NCBI RefSeq assembly: GCF_034190915.1
Contig: NW_026947484.1
Location: forward strand, 184,258,982-184,322,981
Reading direction: 5' to 3'
DNA length: 64,000 bases
Source of the DNA: Cavia porcellus
Lineage: Eukaryota > Chordata > Mammalia > Rodentia > Caviidae
Positions 22,311 through 33,938 of the stretch are shown here, in pieces. Below the pieces are notes generated by a model. The model saw only the letters and a program-made list of their open reading frames with translations. It was not told the DNA's origin and did not search any database. Each line of letters opens with the position of its first letter. Within the stretch, counting starts at the first letter, position 1. A program made the position numbers and the translations under genes.

Positions 22311-25300
22311 TTACATTAGGGAAACTATTCGGTATTCACACATGCGAGATTGATTTATTTCACTTATGAGTATGGTCTCAAGCTGCGCCCATTTATTGAT
22401 AAATATCTCAATGTGATCCTTCTTTATAGCTGAATAATACTCCATTGTATAGAAATACCACAACTTTTTTATCGATTCCTCAGTTGATGGACACTTGGGT
22501 TGTTTCCAAGATCTGGTGATTACAAATTGTGCTGCTATAAACATAGGTGCACATATATCACTGTGGTATGATGCTTTCAGTTCTTCTGGGAATATGCCTA
22601 GAAGTGGAATAGCTGGAATAAATGGGATTTCCAATCCCAACTTTTTGAGAAATCTCCAGACAGATCTCCACAAAGGCTGTACCAGTCTACACTCCCACCA
22701 GCAGTGCAGGAGAGTTCCTTTTTCCCCACAGCCTCTCCAGCATTTGTTGTTGGTTTTCTTGATCCTGGCCATTCTTTCAGGAGTGAGATGGTGTCTCAGT
22801 GTGGTTTTAATTTGCATTTCTCTAATGACCAGTGATGATGAGCATTTTTTCATGTATTTATTTGCCATTTGCATTTCTTCATCTGAGAATTGCGTATTCA
22901 TCTCAGATGCCCATTTTTGGATTGGATCTTTGAATTTTGCAGGTCTGAGTTTCTTTAATTCTTTATATGTTTTAGACAAGAGGCCCTTGTCTGAGAGAGA
23001 GTTCACTAAAATCTTTTCCCAGTTTGTGGGTTTTCTTTTCGCTATGCTGGAGATTTCTTTTGACATGCAGAAACTTTTTAATAAGAAGTGGTCCCAGTTA
23101 TTGATTCTGGGAAGTATTTCCCGTGTGGTTTGAGTCCTGTTCATGAATTCTTTACCTACTCCTATGTCTCCAAGGTTTCTACCTAATTTGTCTTCCAATA
23201 GGTTTAGTGTTTCTGTTTTAATATTCAGATCTTTGACCCATTTAGATTTTAATTTAGTACATGGTGATAGACATGGGTCTAGCTTTAGTTTTCGGCAAAT
23301 GGAGAGCCAGTTTTTCCAGCACCATTTATTAAAGAGACTGTCATTCTTCCAGTGAACCTGCCTGGCTCCTTTATCAAAGATAAGGTGGTTGAGTGTGTTT
23401 ATAGTTGTGGTTGTATCTTCTAATCTATTCCATTGATCTACAGTTCTGTTTTGATTCCAATACCATGTTGATTTTACTACTGTTGCTTTGTAGTATAGCT
23501 TCAAGTCAGGGATTGTGATGCCTCCTGCTTTGTCTTTGCTGCTTAGAATTGCCGTTGCAATTCTAGGTCTCTTCTGGTTCCAGATGAAATTTAGGAGTGA
23601 TTTCTCTAGATCTATAAGGTATGTTGATGGTATTTCTATTGGGATTGCATTGAATCTGTATAACAGTTTTGGGAGAATGGCCATTTTCACAATGTTTGTT
23701 CTTCCTATCCATGAGCAAGGGATGTCTTTCTATTTTCTGAGATCATCTTCAATTCCCTTTTTCAGTGTATTATAATTTTCACTGTATAAGTCTTTCACTT
23801 CTTTTGTAAGAGTAATTCCTAAATATTTCATTTTTTTGGTTGCTAATGTGAATAGTCCAGTTTCACTTATTTCCCTCTCTGTGATTTTGTTGTTCGTGCA
23901 TAGGAATGCTATTGATTTCTGAGTATTGATTTTGTATCCAGCCACATTACTGAATTTATTTATTGTATCTAAGAGTCTTTCAATGGAGTTTAGGGGGTCT
24001 TCTATGCAGAGTATCATGTCATCTGCAAACAATGATAATTTAACTTCTTCTTTTCCTATCTTTACCCCTTTTATTTCTCTTTCTTGCTTAATTGCTCTGG
24101 CTAGTACTTCCAGTACTATATTAAATAGGAGTGGTGATAAAGGACATCCTTGTCTTGTGCCCAATTTTAAAGTAAAGGCTTTCAATTTTTGGCCATTTAG
24201 TATGATGCTGGCTGTTGGTTTGTCATAAATGGCCTTTATTATATTGAGGTAAAGACCATTTATTCCAATTTTCTGTAAAGTTCTTATCATGAATAAGTGT
24301 TGGACCTTATCTAAGGCTTTTTCTGCATCTATAGAAATGATCATGTGATTCTTATTTTTGGATTTATTGATATGGTGGATTACATTTATTGATTTGTGTA
24401 TGTTGAACCGTCCTTGCATTCCTGGGATGAATCCCACTTGGTCATGGTGTATAATCTTCTTGATGATTTGCTGGATCCTATTTGCCAATATTTTATTGAG
24501 GATTTTTGCATCTGTGTTCATTAGGGAGATCGGTCTATAGTTCTCTTTTATAGTTGGGTCTTTCTCAAGTTTTGGTACTAGAGTAATATTTGCTTCCAGG
24601 AATGACTTAGGAAGGATTGCTTCCCTTTCAATTTCATTGAATAGTTTGAGGAGTGTAGGCATTAGGTCTTCTTTGTATTTCTTGTAGAATTCTGCAGTGA
24701 ATCCATCTGGGCCTGGGCTCTTCTTGGTGGGTAAGGACTTAATTACATTTTCAATTTCATTAGCAGAGATTGGGTTATTCAACAGTTTTACATCCTCTTG
24801 ATCTAGCTTTGGTACTTCATATGCTTCTAAGAATCTGTCCATTTCTTCTGTGTTATCAAACTTTTGAGAGTAGAGGTTTTCGAAATAGGTGTTGATGATC
24901 CTCTGTATTTCTATTGGGTCTGTAGTGATTTCCCCTTTTTCATTTCTTATTGCATGAATTTGAGCTTTTTCTTCCCTTTTTAAAAATAAGGTTGGCTAGG
25001 GGCTTATCAATTTTATTTATTCTTTCAAAGAACCAACTCTTTGATTCGTTGATTCTTTGGATTGTTTTCTTAGTCTCTATTGCATTGATTTCTGCTCTGA
25101 TTTTTATAATTTCCTCTCTTCTTTTGGCTTTGGGCTTGACTTGCTCTTCTTTTTCTAGCTGTTTGAGGTGTAGCATCAAGTTATTTATTTGTATTCGTTC
25201 TGTTTTCCTGATGTGGGAACTCAGTGCAATAAATTTTCCTCTCAGGACGGCTTTCATTGCATCCCACAGATTCCGGTAAGTTGTATCTGCATTTTCATTT

Positions 25301-26148
25301 TCTTTTAGGTATTGTTTAATTTCTTCTTTAATTTCTTCTCTGACCCACTGGTTGCTCAAGAGTGTGTTATTCAGTTTCCATGTGTTTGCGGAATTTTTGC
25401 AGTATCTTTTATCATTAATTTCTAATTTCAGAGCGCTATGATGCGATAATATGCAAGGGATGATTTCAACTCTTTTGCATTTGCTTAAATATGTTCTGTG
25501 AGCTAATATATGGTCTATTTTAGAAAACGATCCATGTACTGCTGAGAAGATTGTGTATTCTGATGTTGTTGGGTGGAACATTCTGTATATGTCTATCAAA
25601 CCCATTTGTTCACAGGTGTGATTCAGTTCTGTTATTTCTTTGCTCATTTTCTGTCTGGTTGATCTGTCCCTTGGTGTCAGTGGTGTATTAAGGTCTCCTG
25701 TTACAATTGTGTTACTGATAATTTGAGTTTTTATTTCTGTTAATAATTGTTTTATATAACTGTGTGCTCTGGAGTTTGGTGCGTATATATTTAAGATAGT
25801 TATCTCTTCCTCTTGGAGTTTTCCCCTTACGAGTATGTAGTGACCTTCTTTGCCTTTTATGGTCATTGTTGGTTTAAAGTTCACGCTGTCTGCAAGCAGA
25901 ATGGCTACTCTTGCCTTTTTTTGGATTCCTGCTGCATGAAGAATTGTTTTCCATCCTTTGACTTTCAGTCTGTGAGTATCCTTCTGGGTTAGATGGGTTT
26001 CCTGTAAACAGCAAATGGTTGGATTCTGTTTCTTGATCCATTCTGCTAGGCTGTTTCTTTTGATTGGTGCATTGTGACCATTTACATTAATGGTTATTAC
26101 TGTTAAATGCTGGTTAATTGTAGGAATGTTATCTCTCTGCTGTTGCAT
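22311..26148 (-). pseudogene. ORF2: L1 ORF2 (endonuclease and reverse transcriptase), inactivated
   Basis: ORF2p nicks the target DNA and copies the L1 RNA at the nick. The ATG at 26148 is used because the next residues lead straight into the APE-type endonuclease domain. In that domain INVNG (residue 23 Asn), LQETH (Glu50) and TGDLNTPL are visible. The usual S-D-H-S reads S-H-H-S (His236-His237, codons 25438-25443). The Z and reverse transcriptase regions include SPGPDGF and the catalytic FADDM (24015-24029). The C-terminal cysteine motif CWRGCG...LLHCWWEC is intact. The length of about 1,280 codons is normal. Breaks: a one-base length change at the C3/G3 run 24974-24976 shifts the frame, and codon 23730-23732 is TAG where a Trp codon is expected. 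Downstream of the TAG the frame is open to 22311. Confidence 0.96.
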
Positions 26149-26209
26149 CTTTATCTTTCTGTTCTGTTTAATTATTTGCTTTGCTTAGTGGTTTTTTCCT
26201 TTGTGTTTC

Positions 26210-27230
26210 TCAACTGTCTTTCAATATTTTTTGCAGGGTTGGTTTGGTGTTCATGAAGTTCTTCAGCTGTTCTTTGTCATGGAAGTATCGTATTTCACCA
26301 TCTATTTTGAATGATAGTTTTGCAGGATATATCAGTCTTGGTTGGAAATCATTTTGCTTTAGGATCTGGAATATTTCACTCCATGCTCTTCTTGACTTTA
26401 TCATTTGTGCTGAGAAGTCTGCTGTGATTCTGATAGGTTTTCCTTTATAAGTGATCTGTCTTTTCTCTCTGACAGCTTTTAATAATCTATTCTTGTGTTG
26501 GATTTCTGGGATGGTGATTATTATATGTCTGGGTGTAGTTTTATTTTGGTTATGACTATTTGCAGTTCTATATGCTTCACTGATCCTGATGTCAGTTTCT
26601 GATCTCATGCTTGGGAAATTTTCAGCTATTACTTCTCTAAATATCCTCCTGACATCCTTCTCTTGTTCTCGTTGTCTCCCTCTCTTTCATTAATCCCTAT
26701 CATTCTTATGTTATTCTTCTTTGCATCGTCTTGCAGTTGTTGAATTGTTGTTTCCTGATTCCTTGTTATTTTCAAAAGATCTTTCCTTTCCTGTTCACTA
26801 GCTGCAATCCTGTCTTCAAGGTCTGAAATTCTATCTTCACTTTCATTAAGGCGGTTTTTACAACTTTCAGTGGAGTTTTTTATTTCCTGTATATCTCTGT
26901 GCATCTGCATTATGTATTCTGTTTGTTTCTTATATTGCTCGTCTAGGGATTCTATCTTTTTGTTTAGTTCCTCCAATTTTTTTTATCTGTGTTTTCTTTA
27001 GATATATTTAGAATCTCTTTCATTTCTTTTATCATTTCTTCTTTTATCTGGGAGATTATTTCGAGTTTGAATTTCTTTAAAGCTTCCTGGAGTTGCTTGT
27101 CAATTTCAGTAGCTATTGTGTCTGATATATGAGGTGGATGGGATATATTTTCTTCTATATACATCGCTCCGAGGGTTTCTTGAGATGGGCTGGAGGTTTG
27201 AGGCTGTAATTTGGTCTTTCGTTTTGTCAT
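26210..27230 (-). pseudogene. ORF1: L1 ORF1 (RNA-binding chaperone), frameshifted
   Basis: ORF1p coats L1 RNA as a coiled-coil trimer. The frame opens at ATG 27230 (MTKRKTKLQPQ). A helical coiled-coil region, rich in K, E and I heptads, spans about residues 50-150. An RRM-like segment (NNIRMIGINEREGD) follows, then a C-terminal domain (EAYRTANSHNQNKTTPRHI ... KPIRITADFS). Two frame changes split it. One is at the T8 run 26977-26984 (A8 on the coding strand). The other is at about 26660-26675, between the RRM and the C-terminal domain. Total length of about 339 codons matches mammalian ORF1. The stop lies 61 bases before ORF2, as is usual for L1. Confidence 0.95.
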
Positions 27231-27870
27231 TTTCCTATATTTCTGTGTTTCAAGTGTTATATGAAAGCTTCCTCAGGATCTGTTGAAAATCCCCTTCTAT
27301 GTTTGGAGCTACTGAGACTCTGGCACCGCGCTACCCCAAGCCATTGGACCTACAGAACTAGTGGCCCTCCTCTGCCTGCTCAGAACTCCGCAGTTCCAGA
27401 CAAGCTGGGCCTCAGGGACACTGTGCGCCCACCTGCCCCTTGGAAGCTCCACAGTTCTTCAATCGCAGCCGGGTTAGGGTACTCACCACAGGCTGTGGTG
27501 CCTCAGGAACCTGTGGTCCCTCCCTGCTTGCAGAGATATCCACAGTCCTCCAGACACACGGAGAGGCTGATGCAGGCACCCCAGATCCGCCCAGCTCCTC
27601 CTCTGTACACAGATGGCTAGACGTGGCCGCAAAACAGGCTGGGCTCGGCTAATACTGTGGGCTGGCCCACCTATCGGGAGCTCAGCAGTTCTCCAAGTGC
27701 AACCAGAATGGGGAGGCTGATGTGGAAGCCTCAAACCCACCTCTCCCCTTCACTGCACCTGGAAGCCTGGGGGGACTCCAACAGTCTGGGCGGAGATATC
27801 CAGAGTCCTCCAGACACGCAGAGAGGCCAATGAGGGCGCCCCAGATCTGCCCAGCTCCTCCTCTCTATAG
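27231..27870 (-). promoter_or_regulatory. L1 5' UTR with tandem monomers (internal promoter)
   Basis: This is the GC- and CpG-richest stretch of the window. GAGATATCCACAGTCCTCCA at 27533 and GAGATATCCAGAGTCCTCCA at 27793 start two copies of a segment. Both copies run through CCCAGATC(C/T)GCCCAGCTCC to CTCCTCT, so the monomer period is 260 bp. The element begins within a monomer at 27870. Tandem 5' monomers acting as promoter units are known for murine L1 families. Promoter function here is inferred from position and architecture. Confidence 0.85.
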
Positions 27871-27881
27871 TGAAAACATTT
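27866..27881. repeat. Target-site duplication of young L1, right copy
   Basis: TATAGTGAAAACATTT, partner of 21092-21107. The host ancient L1 sequence resumes directly after it. Confidence 0.85.
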
Positions 27882-28252
27882 AAAATTCTTTATTGCACCT
27901 ACTTTTGAAGTATACAGCACATCATTTTATTAACTGTAGTCATTCTACTATGCAAAAGAACACCAAAATTTATTACTACTATTATAACTGTAGTGTATTT
28001 TGTACTGAAGAACAAGTCTCCATCCCTGTCTTCCACCTACTCTCTCCAGGCTTTGGTAACCACTGTCCTACTTTCTGAGTGAGGAAATATGGTATATAGG
28101 TGTTCGTTTCCTTTGGTGGTCTTATTTCTTTTATGACAAAGCCCTTTGCTTCTACCCACATCGGGGCAAATGATAGGGTCTAATCTTCTTTTATGGATAA
28201 TGAGCATATATAAGTATATATTCTTTTATCCACTAATCTTTTGATGGTTATA
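27882..28252 (-). mobile_element. Ancient L1, right piece of 3' end, antisense
   Basis: This continues the antisense L1M 3' UTR: TATACAGCACATCATTTTAT, CATTCTACTATGCAAAAGAA and CTTTGGTAACCACTGTCCTA. It runs into the end of ORF2, where CTTTTATCCACTAATCTTTT and GATGG are the complement of the conserved ORF2 C-terminal DNA. Coding capacity is lost. Confidence 0.85.
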
Positions 28253-28261
28253 TCAAATTAA

Positions 28262-28812
28262 GAGATTTTGCAATATACTAGTTTGAATAAAGAGACAACT
28301 TGCAGAACAGGGAAAACTAACTTCAATTTATATTTATCATAGATGAGGATCCATAATGTATAAGGAACTAAAATAACTCCATAGAAAAACAACCTGATTG
28401 TAAATGGGAGATACATCTAAATAGACATTTCTCACAAGAAGAAATTCAAATGGCCAAAAAGCATATAAAATAAGTTTCAATTTCATTAATCATCAAGGAA
28501 ATTAAAATTAAAATCACAAGGAAATACCACCTTACTATAGTTAGAATGGCTACAATAACAAAGACGTGATATTAACTACTTGCAAGAATGTAGAGAAAAG
28601 GGAATCAATGCATGTTTTTGGTGGGAATGCTAGTAGGTCCATTATAGAAAACAAATAAAGCTCCTCAAATAGTTAAAAGCAGAGCTACCGGATGACTCCG
28701 TATTCCCACTAATGAGTTTACATCCTAAGTAAAAAAAAGTCAATATATTGGGGAGACATTTGCACCTTTTTTGCAGCACTATAAACAATGCAAAAAATTG
28801 GAAAGTATTTTA
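28262..28812 (+). mobile_element. Ancient L1 ORF2 segment, inverted (twin-priming product)
   Basis: Here the L1 ORF2 C-terminal region reads on the plus strand, opposite to its neighbour. AACTAAAATAACTCCATAG, GACATTTCTCACAAGAAGAA, TGGCCAAAAAGCATATAAAA, TTTTGGTGGGAATGCTAGTA and TTGCAGCACTATAAACAATG appear in sense order. The last block lies just upstream, in L1 coordinates, of where the antisense piece at 28252 begins. That is the geometry of a 5'-inverted L1. The reading frame is degraded. Confidence 0.85.
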
Positions 28813-29913
28813 TTTTTATTCAAGACCAACTAAAATTTTTGCTAGCTGTACTCTGTTTTGCTACAATATATTAATTTGACATTTTAGAATGAAGCACAGA
28901 TCTAATGAGGTCTTTATTGAATTCCACTGCACTCTATTTCTACATCCTTTTTGTACTATTACAATCAAAAGCCAATTATTTTTAACAAGAAACAAACTAG
29001 ACCTCTTGAGTTCTGTATGTTATGTGGTCACTAAATGTACTGAAAACAAGATAAAATATGAAATCTATGCTTATTTTGTGTGTGATACACATTTATAATA
29101 AACATGTAAATAAATTTTTCTCAAATGTGTGTCAACCCGTAACAAGTACCTCAAGCTCATAAGTAAACTGTAAATTGGGTGAAAAAATAGCACTGACCTT
29201 TACTGAAGTAACCAATGCTTAGAACTTAAATATGCTTCAGGATCACTAAAATGTGTGACATTTTCCTTGTAAAGTGTGCTTATTATAGGTGCAGAATGTT
29301 TTCACCTTTGTATAGAGATTCTATATCTGCTTTTCAAATCCATTTAGCTGAGTAAATATGGTAAGTTATTCTATCAAATGGATGCATACATTACTGGTTG
29401 TGTCTGAATAATGGCCTTAGGATGTCAATATTGAGAGGAAAATAATTTAAACATTAGCAGTACAGAAGAAGCAGGAATGTTACATCATTGTAGACAGGAA
29501 TATAAATTACTTTGTTGTTTTGTCTATGTTTGTTCAAGAATATTTGGTAAAGTGGGACTTGTATGATTTATTGATATTCAAGTAATATTTTCTCTAGTGA
29601 ACAGGTTAGAAAACAATTCATGTGAATACCTTTTTTAAAAAAGCATTTTGTATTATGAACATTGACTTAGCTGACCAGAAATGGAATATATTACTGTCAT
29701 ATATTTCCTAAAGCTCAATTAAAAACAGATTCATGATGATGGCACTTTTATGTTTCAGGCAAAAAGAAGAGTTTGTGCTTTGCTACTGTTCATTCTTGTT
29801 TTGTAGAGCACAATTAGTGATTGAGTAACAGTGAAAGCTTAGTGTATGGAGTAGCCAGAAGAATCTGCCTTCCAGAAATTTTACTAATGACACAGTAACC
29901 AATCCTGCTGTGA
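28813..29913. other. AT-rich DNA, nothing recognised
   Basis: No gene or identified repeat between the ancient L1 and the open frame at 29914. The 69-codon frame at 28889-29098 has no recognisable features. Confidence 0.5.
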
Positions 29914-30570
29914 TTGTGTTTTGAAATATATCTGTACATCCATGTACATTCAAAACCATGCTTCCAATGTTCTACTCCCAGTCAATGGGTGAAAGAAGCC
30001 AGAATACAAAAGAAAAGCAAATCTGTTCTCTGGAGGCACAAAACTGCTTTGATGTCAAGCTTCCACATAGGATTCCCAGAAGACATTATTTCTTTCTTTA
30101 TAAGTTTGCTATCATATCACATGCATTTATCATACTTTTCTTCCTTTCTTCTTTTGCTTTTTCACAACAAGTCATGTCTACAGTTTCTATCCATAGCTCT
30201 CAGGATTGCTGGGCTGTTCCTCTGTTTATCAGCTAGACAATTCCTCTATTTTTTTTTCAGGTTTAATATTGTCTTAGTGCCTATATCCTGGAAAAATGGA
30301 TTAAAGCAAAACAATTATAATATATGTGCCTCAAGTTATCTTTGTATAATAGGGGTTTCCTTACGCTACACCAACTCAGAACAGATTAGCATCAACAAAG
30401 GTAAGCATATCATTTGTTATTTGAATTATTCTATTATTTCATTCATTACCAATTCCTTATGCCTTTGGTCGCAGAAAGGCAAGGAAACAGTGCATTTTCT
30501 CAAAAATGAGTGTCCTTTTTGTATTTTCAATTACAGCCATAATTATGACTTAACACTGGTGCTTCTGTAG
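29914..30570 (+). other. Unexplained 218-codon open frame, possible exon(s)
   Basis: The frame is open for 218 codons in DNA of about 35% GC, longer than expected by chance here, and lies outside every repeat I recognise. It begins at a TTG; the first in-frame ATG is at about codon 47. The product would be hydrophobic in its middle (FISLLSYHMHLSYFSSFLLL) and Cys-rich, and I recognise no family. Inside it, 30261-30400 is bounded by TTTTTTTTCAG before and AAAG|GTAAGC after, which are consensus acceptor and donor sites. It may be a non-coding or coding exon, a decayed repeat, or chance. Confidence 0.25.
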
Positions 30571-31879
30571 CCCAGAATGACCAGAATTCCTACTTCTGAT
30601 TCCAAATACCATCCTGCTAAGGAAAGTAAAAAATCAATAGTACTATTTATTGCAAAATAAATAAAATAGGCTGAAAAAAATCAAACATTTTACCATAGCA
30701 AGTCTGAAGGCCTTACAGAGAAACAATCATATTATGATTCTACATTTCAAATAATCTATTAACTGGATCACTAAGCATTACCTTACTGTCTCTGTTATTA
30801 CCTTACTACATTTTATATTTTTCTTTATTGATATGTGATCTATATATTTCTTGATATAAAATACATAATTGATGATAGAGAAGAGATCTTTGCCCCTGGA
30901 ATGGGATAAAGTCTTAACTGTATAATGATATTTCAGTCAATGATGAACCCATATTTACAGCACTGATCCCATAGGTTACAATGAAGCTGAAAATTTTTAT
31001 TGCCTCATGACACTGTAGTCGTTATAATGTTATAGATCATCATTTACAAGTTATTGGTGATGCTGGAGTAAAAAAGCCTACTAAACTGCTAGTTACACAA
31101 AAGTATATTATATACAATTACACACAATATATACATACTTTATATTAAAGTTACCAGCTCTGTACTTGCCATATTACTATAAATATATAAGATACATATT
31201 TCATCATGTTAGTGCATGCTCCTATGCCTAAAACGTTTGCTAGAAAATCATATGCTATGTTAGACAGGCAAAAGCTTCACACAACTCATGTTTATCTTGT
31301 CTCTTTGATGCATGTCATTCTCTGGCATATTATCTAATTTGTATTTTGTTCCTGATAGCCCCAGTAACAATAGAATCAATTTCACATGCTATGATAGTGT
31401 ATATGTAGCTGCATATATAGGCACTACATTCTTTAGGTGTATAATAGGTTACAGAATCTGTTTGTATAAGTAAATTCTGTATTTATACAAGTACATAATA
31501 GCTTTACAATGTATATCTCAGAATTATCCAGGTTAATTCTAATAATACTTATCAGTCTTAGGGTTTACAATGTTTCCATTAGAATACTAAAATTTTTCAT
31601 GACACTAATATCTGAAAAATGATATCAGCATCTGAAAGGAATTTAACATAGGGCATTACAAGTTAAAAGGAAGTAATTGATTTTCTATTATTAATTTCAT
31701 TTCTTGTTACATGAAATAAATATGCTAAGCTAAGATGAATTATGATAGCTAAAATATCCTCCCTGCCAAGCCAAAGTTCAGGTTTTGTGCATAGAGGTTT
31801 GGTTGAGGACTACTCCAGTGTCAGGCTAGATCATGTCAACTAAGGTTCCAGAGTTCCCCATAGAAAGACTTCAAATCAC
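30571..31879. other. AT-rich DNA, nothing recognised
   Basis: No supported gene. The sequence is AT-rich, with several short TATATA words and no SINE. Confidence 0.5.
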
Positions 31880-32140
31880 ATTGTTCAGCGAAATAAACCA
31901 GGTACTAAAAGACAAATAGTACATTCTCTCTCAAGTGGAAGCTAAAGAAAAGTCTATATTGTTATTAGAGGTTGGCAAGGTAGGAGATGGGGTAGAGGGT
32001 TGATACAAGGAACTTGAATTTAATCAGTATATGAAATATGCGTTTGAAATATTATACTATTAACTCCATCAACATGTGAATACGTACTAATCTGAAAGAA
32101 AAAAAATATTAAAAATAGAAAAAAAAAAGCATTGTAAATG
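31880..32140 (+). mobile_element. Ancient L1 3' end, sense
   Basis: GTTCAGCGAAATAAACCAGG, TACTAAAAGACAAATAGTAC, CTCTCTCAAGTGGAAGCTAA and GGTTGGCAAGGTAGGAGATG follow the junction of ORF2 and 3' UTR in L1M elements. It is 5'-truncated and strongly diverged. Confidence 0.8.
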
Positions 32141-32186
32141 GGCATCAATACAATAATTGTTATGGAAGTGAAGTAAACAATTTTTT

Positions 32187-32272
32187 TCTTTTTTGGTACC
32201 AGGGCTCGAACTCACGACCTCGTGCTTGCTGGACAGGTGCTTATGCCACCGAATTAAATCTCAAACCCTATA
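32187..32272 (-). mobile_element. ID-type SINE, antisense
   Basis: TTTTTTGGTACCAGGGCTCG, CTTGCTGGACAGGTGCTTAT and GCCACCGAATTAAATCTCAA are the complement of the ID body. Moderately diverged. Confidence 0.88.
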
Positions 32273-33886
32273 TATATAATTTTCCTGTCACTGAAAATGA
32301 TATCTATAATTTGCAATACTATGTAAAATGTTTAGATTGTTAAAATAAAATAAAAAGGCAAAATGTACAATGAAGTGGGGTTTAATTTCTTAAATTACAT
32401 ATTTGCACAAAGAAAAAGGAAAGAGAGGCATGTGGTAACACGAATTTTGCGGACTGGTTGATTCCTTTTTAAAATCTTTAAAATTATTTAATGCAATATA
32501 TGTTATATATCATTTTATATTTCAATAAAATTTAAAAAATAGAAAACATGCTCTGCTGAAAACCATGAGTAGAAAATTATATCATCTTTGTTAATAGCCA
32601 CATACTAAACTGCTCCAGAAATATCAAGGTATATCACAAATAGTATAAAGCTTATTAAATTTGTTTCTTAATGTTATGCCCAAAAATATTCATATTTTGT
32701 CTTATTTGGGTAAATTGCAAGGAAATATTTTACTGAATTATTTTCCTGTTAAATAAAATATAAATTTCTAAACAAATCTTTCAAAGAAGGAAATGTTTGT
32801 ACATATACAGCATTTCAGATCAATGGACTACTGGTGGTGCATATGAAAGATCTTTTGTCTATTCTAATCTGTGATGCCATCCATCATTTTCATAGATGTA
32901 GGACCTGCAGCAGTCTAGTCTGACTGCATTTTGTTTCTGTTATTAGTCTAAGTAATTTTATTAGTGTGAATCACCCTTGACTTTCCTAAGATTACTTTGG
33001 CTCCTTTAACCTTGGTTATATTGACATAGAAGAGACAGCGGCTGCTAATACCTTGCTAAGTGAATTTCAGATATTATCACACACTATTGAGAAACAGTAA
33101 AACAATAGAAGGACATGGTAAGAAACAAGTAGGGGAATAACAAACAATACTATATAAATACTTGGATTTTATATCCATATAAGGTAAGGTTCAGAAGAAT
33201 TATTTTTAGTAAGTGATTAGACTGAGAATAAAAGTAAATATGAGATAAGACAGTAAAGAAGCTGGACATATTTATAAGGATTGATAAAATTAATGAAATA
33301 AGGTTTTAGTCGGAGTGATGAGAGAGTGTGATAACCAGAGAATTTGGGCATCTTTGGGTAAGAGGAGTAAAAGAACTTTGGAAGCAAAAGGAAAGCAATT
33401 AACAATCCATTTGGATATAGGTACTTGTGGGTTTCTAAGTATTGTTAGACAATTGACTGAATTGATTTTGCCCTTGATTCTTCCCATGAGGAAGGAGCCA
33501 TTTAAACAAAGATAAATAACTTTTATCGAAAGCTTAAAAGTGCTACTAGAAAGAAAATGGTTAAGTAACAGAGCTGATTAGGAAGAGGCTCCATACATCA
33601 ACTGGTGTTTTGAAAGGAATCGTCTTGGTTTTTCTTTAGATATATATTGGTACCTGTTGCAAATATGAAAGGCAGTGACTATTTCATTTAAATAAGATGT
33701 TGACTATATAACATGTGCCAAATATTTGGCAAAGGGTTGAAAAAGAAGAAAAAAGTTGAGAAGTAGATTTGGTTTTTCTTTGGAAGAACAGGACAAAACA
33801 ACAAAAAAAGGCATATAGATAATTAGAATTATTTTGTATTACATGTATATTTTAAAGTTTAGAAGATTTAAAAGTGAGAGAGAAAA

Positions 33887-33891
<5 letters not shown>
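32273..33891. other. AT-rich DNA, nothing recognised
   Basis: Short overlapping frames on both strands at 33217-33515 show no protein similarity. No SINE, LTR or RNA gene was seen. Confidence 0.5.

Positions 33892-33937
<46 letters not shown>
33892..33937. repeat. (GA)n microsatellite, about 22 units
   Basis: Pure GA dinucleotide tract. Confidence 0.97.

Positions 33938-33938
<1 letters not shown>

Larger units (their letters stand above)
21108..27870 (-). mobile_element. Near full-length young L1 (LINE-1) retrotransposon
   Basis: In element order (high to low coordinates) it has a GC-rich 5' UTR (27231-27870), ORF1 (27230-26210), a 61-base spacer, ORF2 (26148-22311), a 3' UTR of about 1.2 kb and a poly-A end seen as T runs near 21107-21138. 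It is flanked by the 16-bp duplication at 21092-21107 and 27866-27881. The total of about 6.8 kb is normal for a full-length mammalian L1. The copy is recent enough to keep long reading frames, but it is dead. ORF1 has two frame breaks. ORF2 has one frame break, one stop and a changed catalytic residue. It lies inside an older L1 in the same orientation. Confidence 0.97.

Noticed and set aside
22495..23133. 212-codon plus-strand frame, with several others at 23143-25279 and 26181-26450
   Set aside because: These are antisense shadows of L1 ORF2 and ORF1 on the minus strand.
27261..27740. Frames of 119, 85 and 70 codons on both strands
   Set aside because: They lie in the GC-rich, stop-poor L1 5' UTR monomers and encode nothing recognisable.
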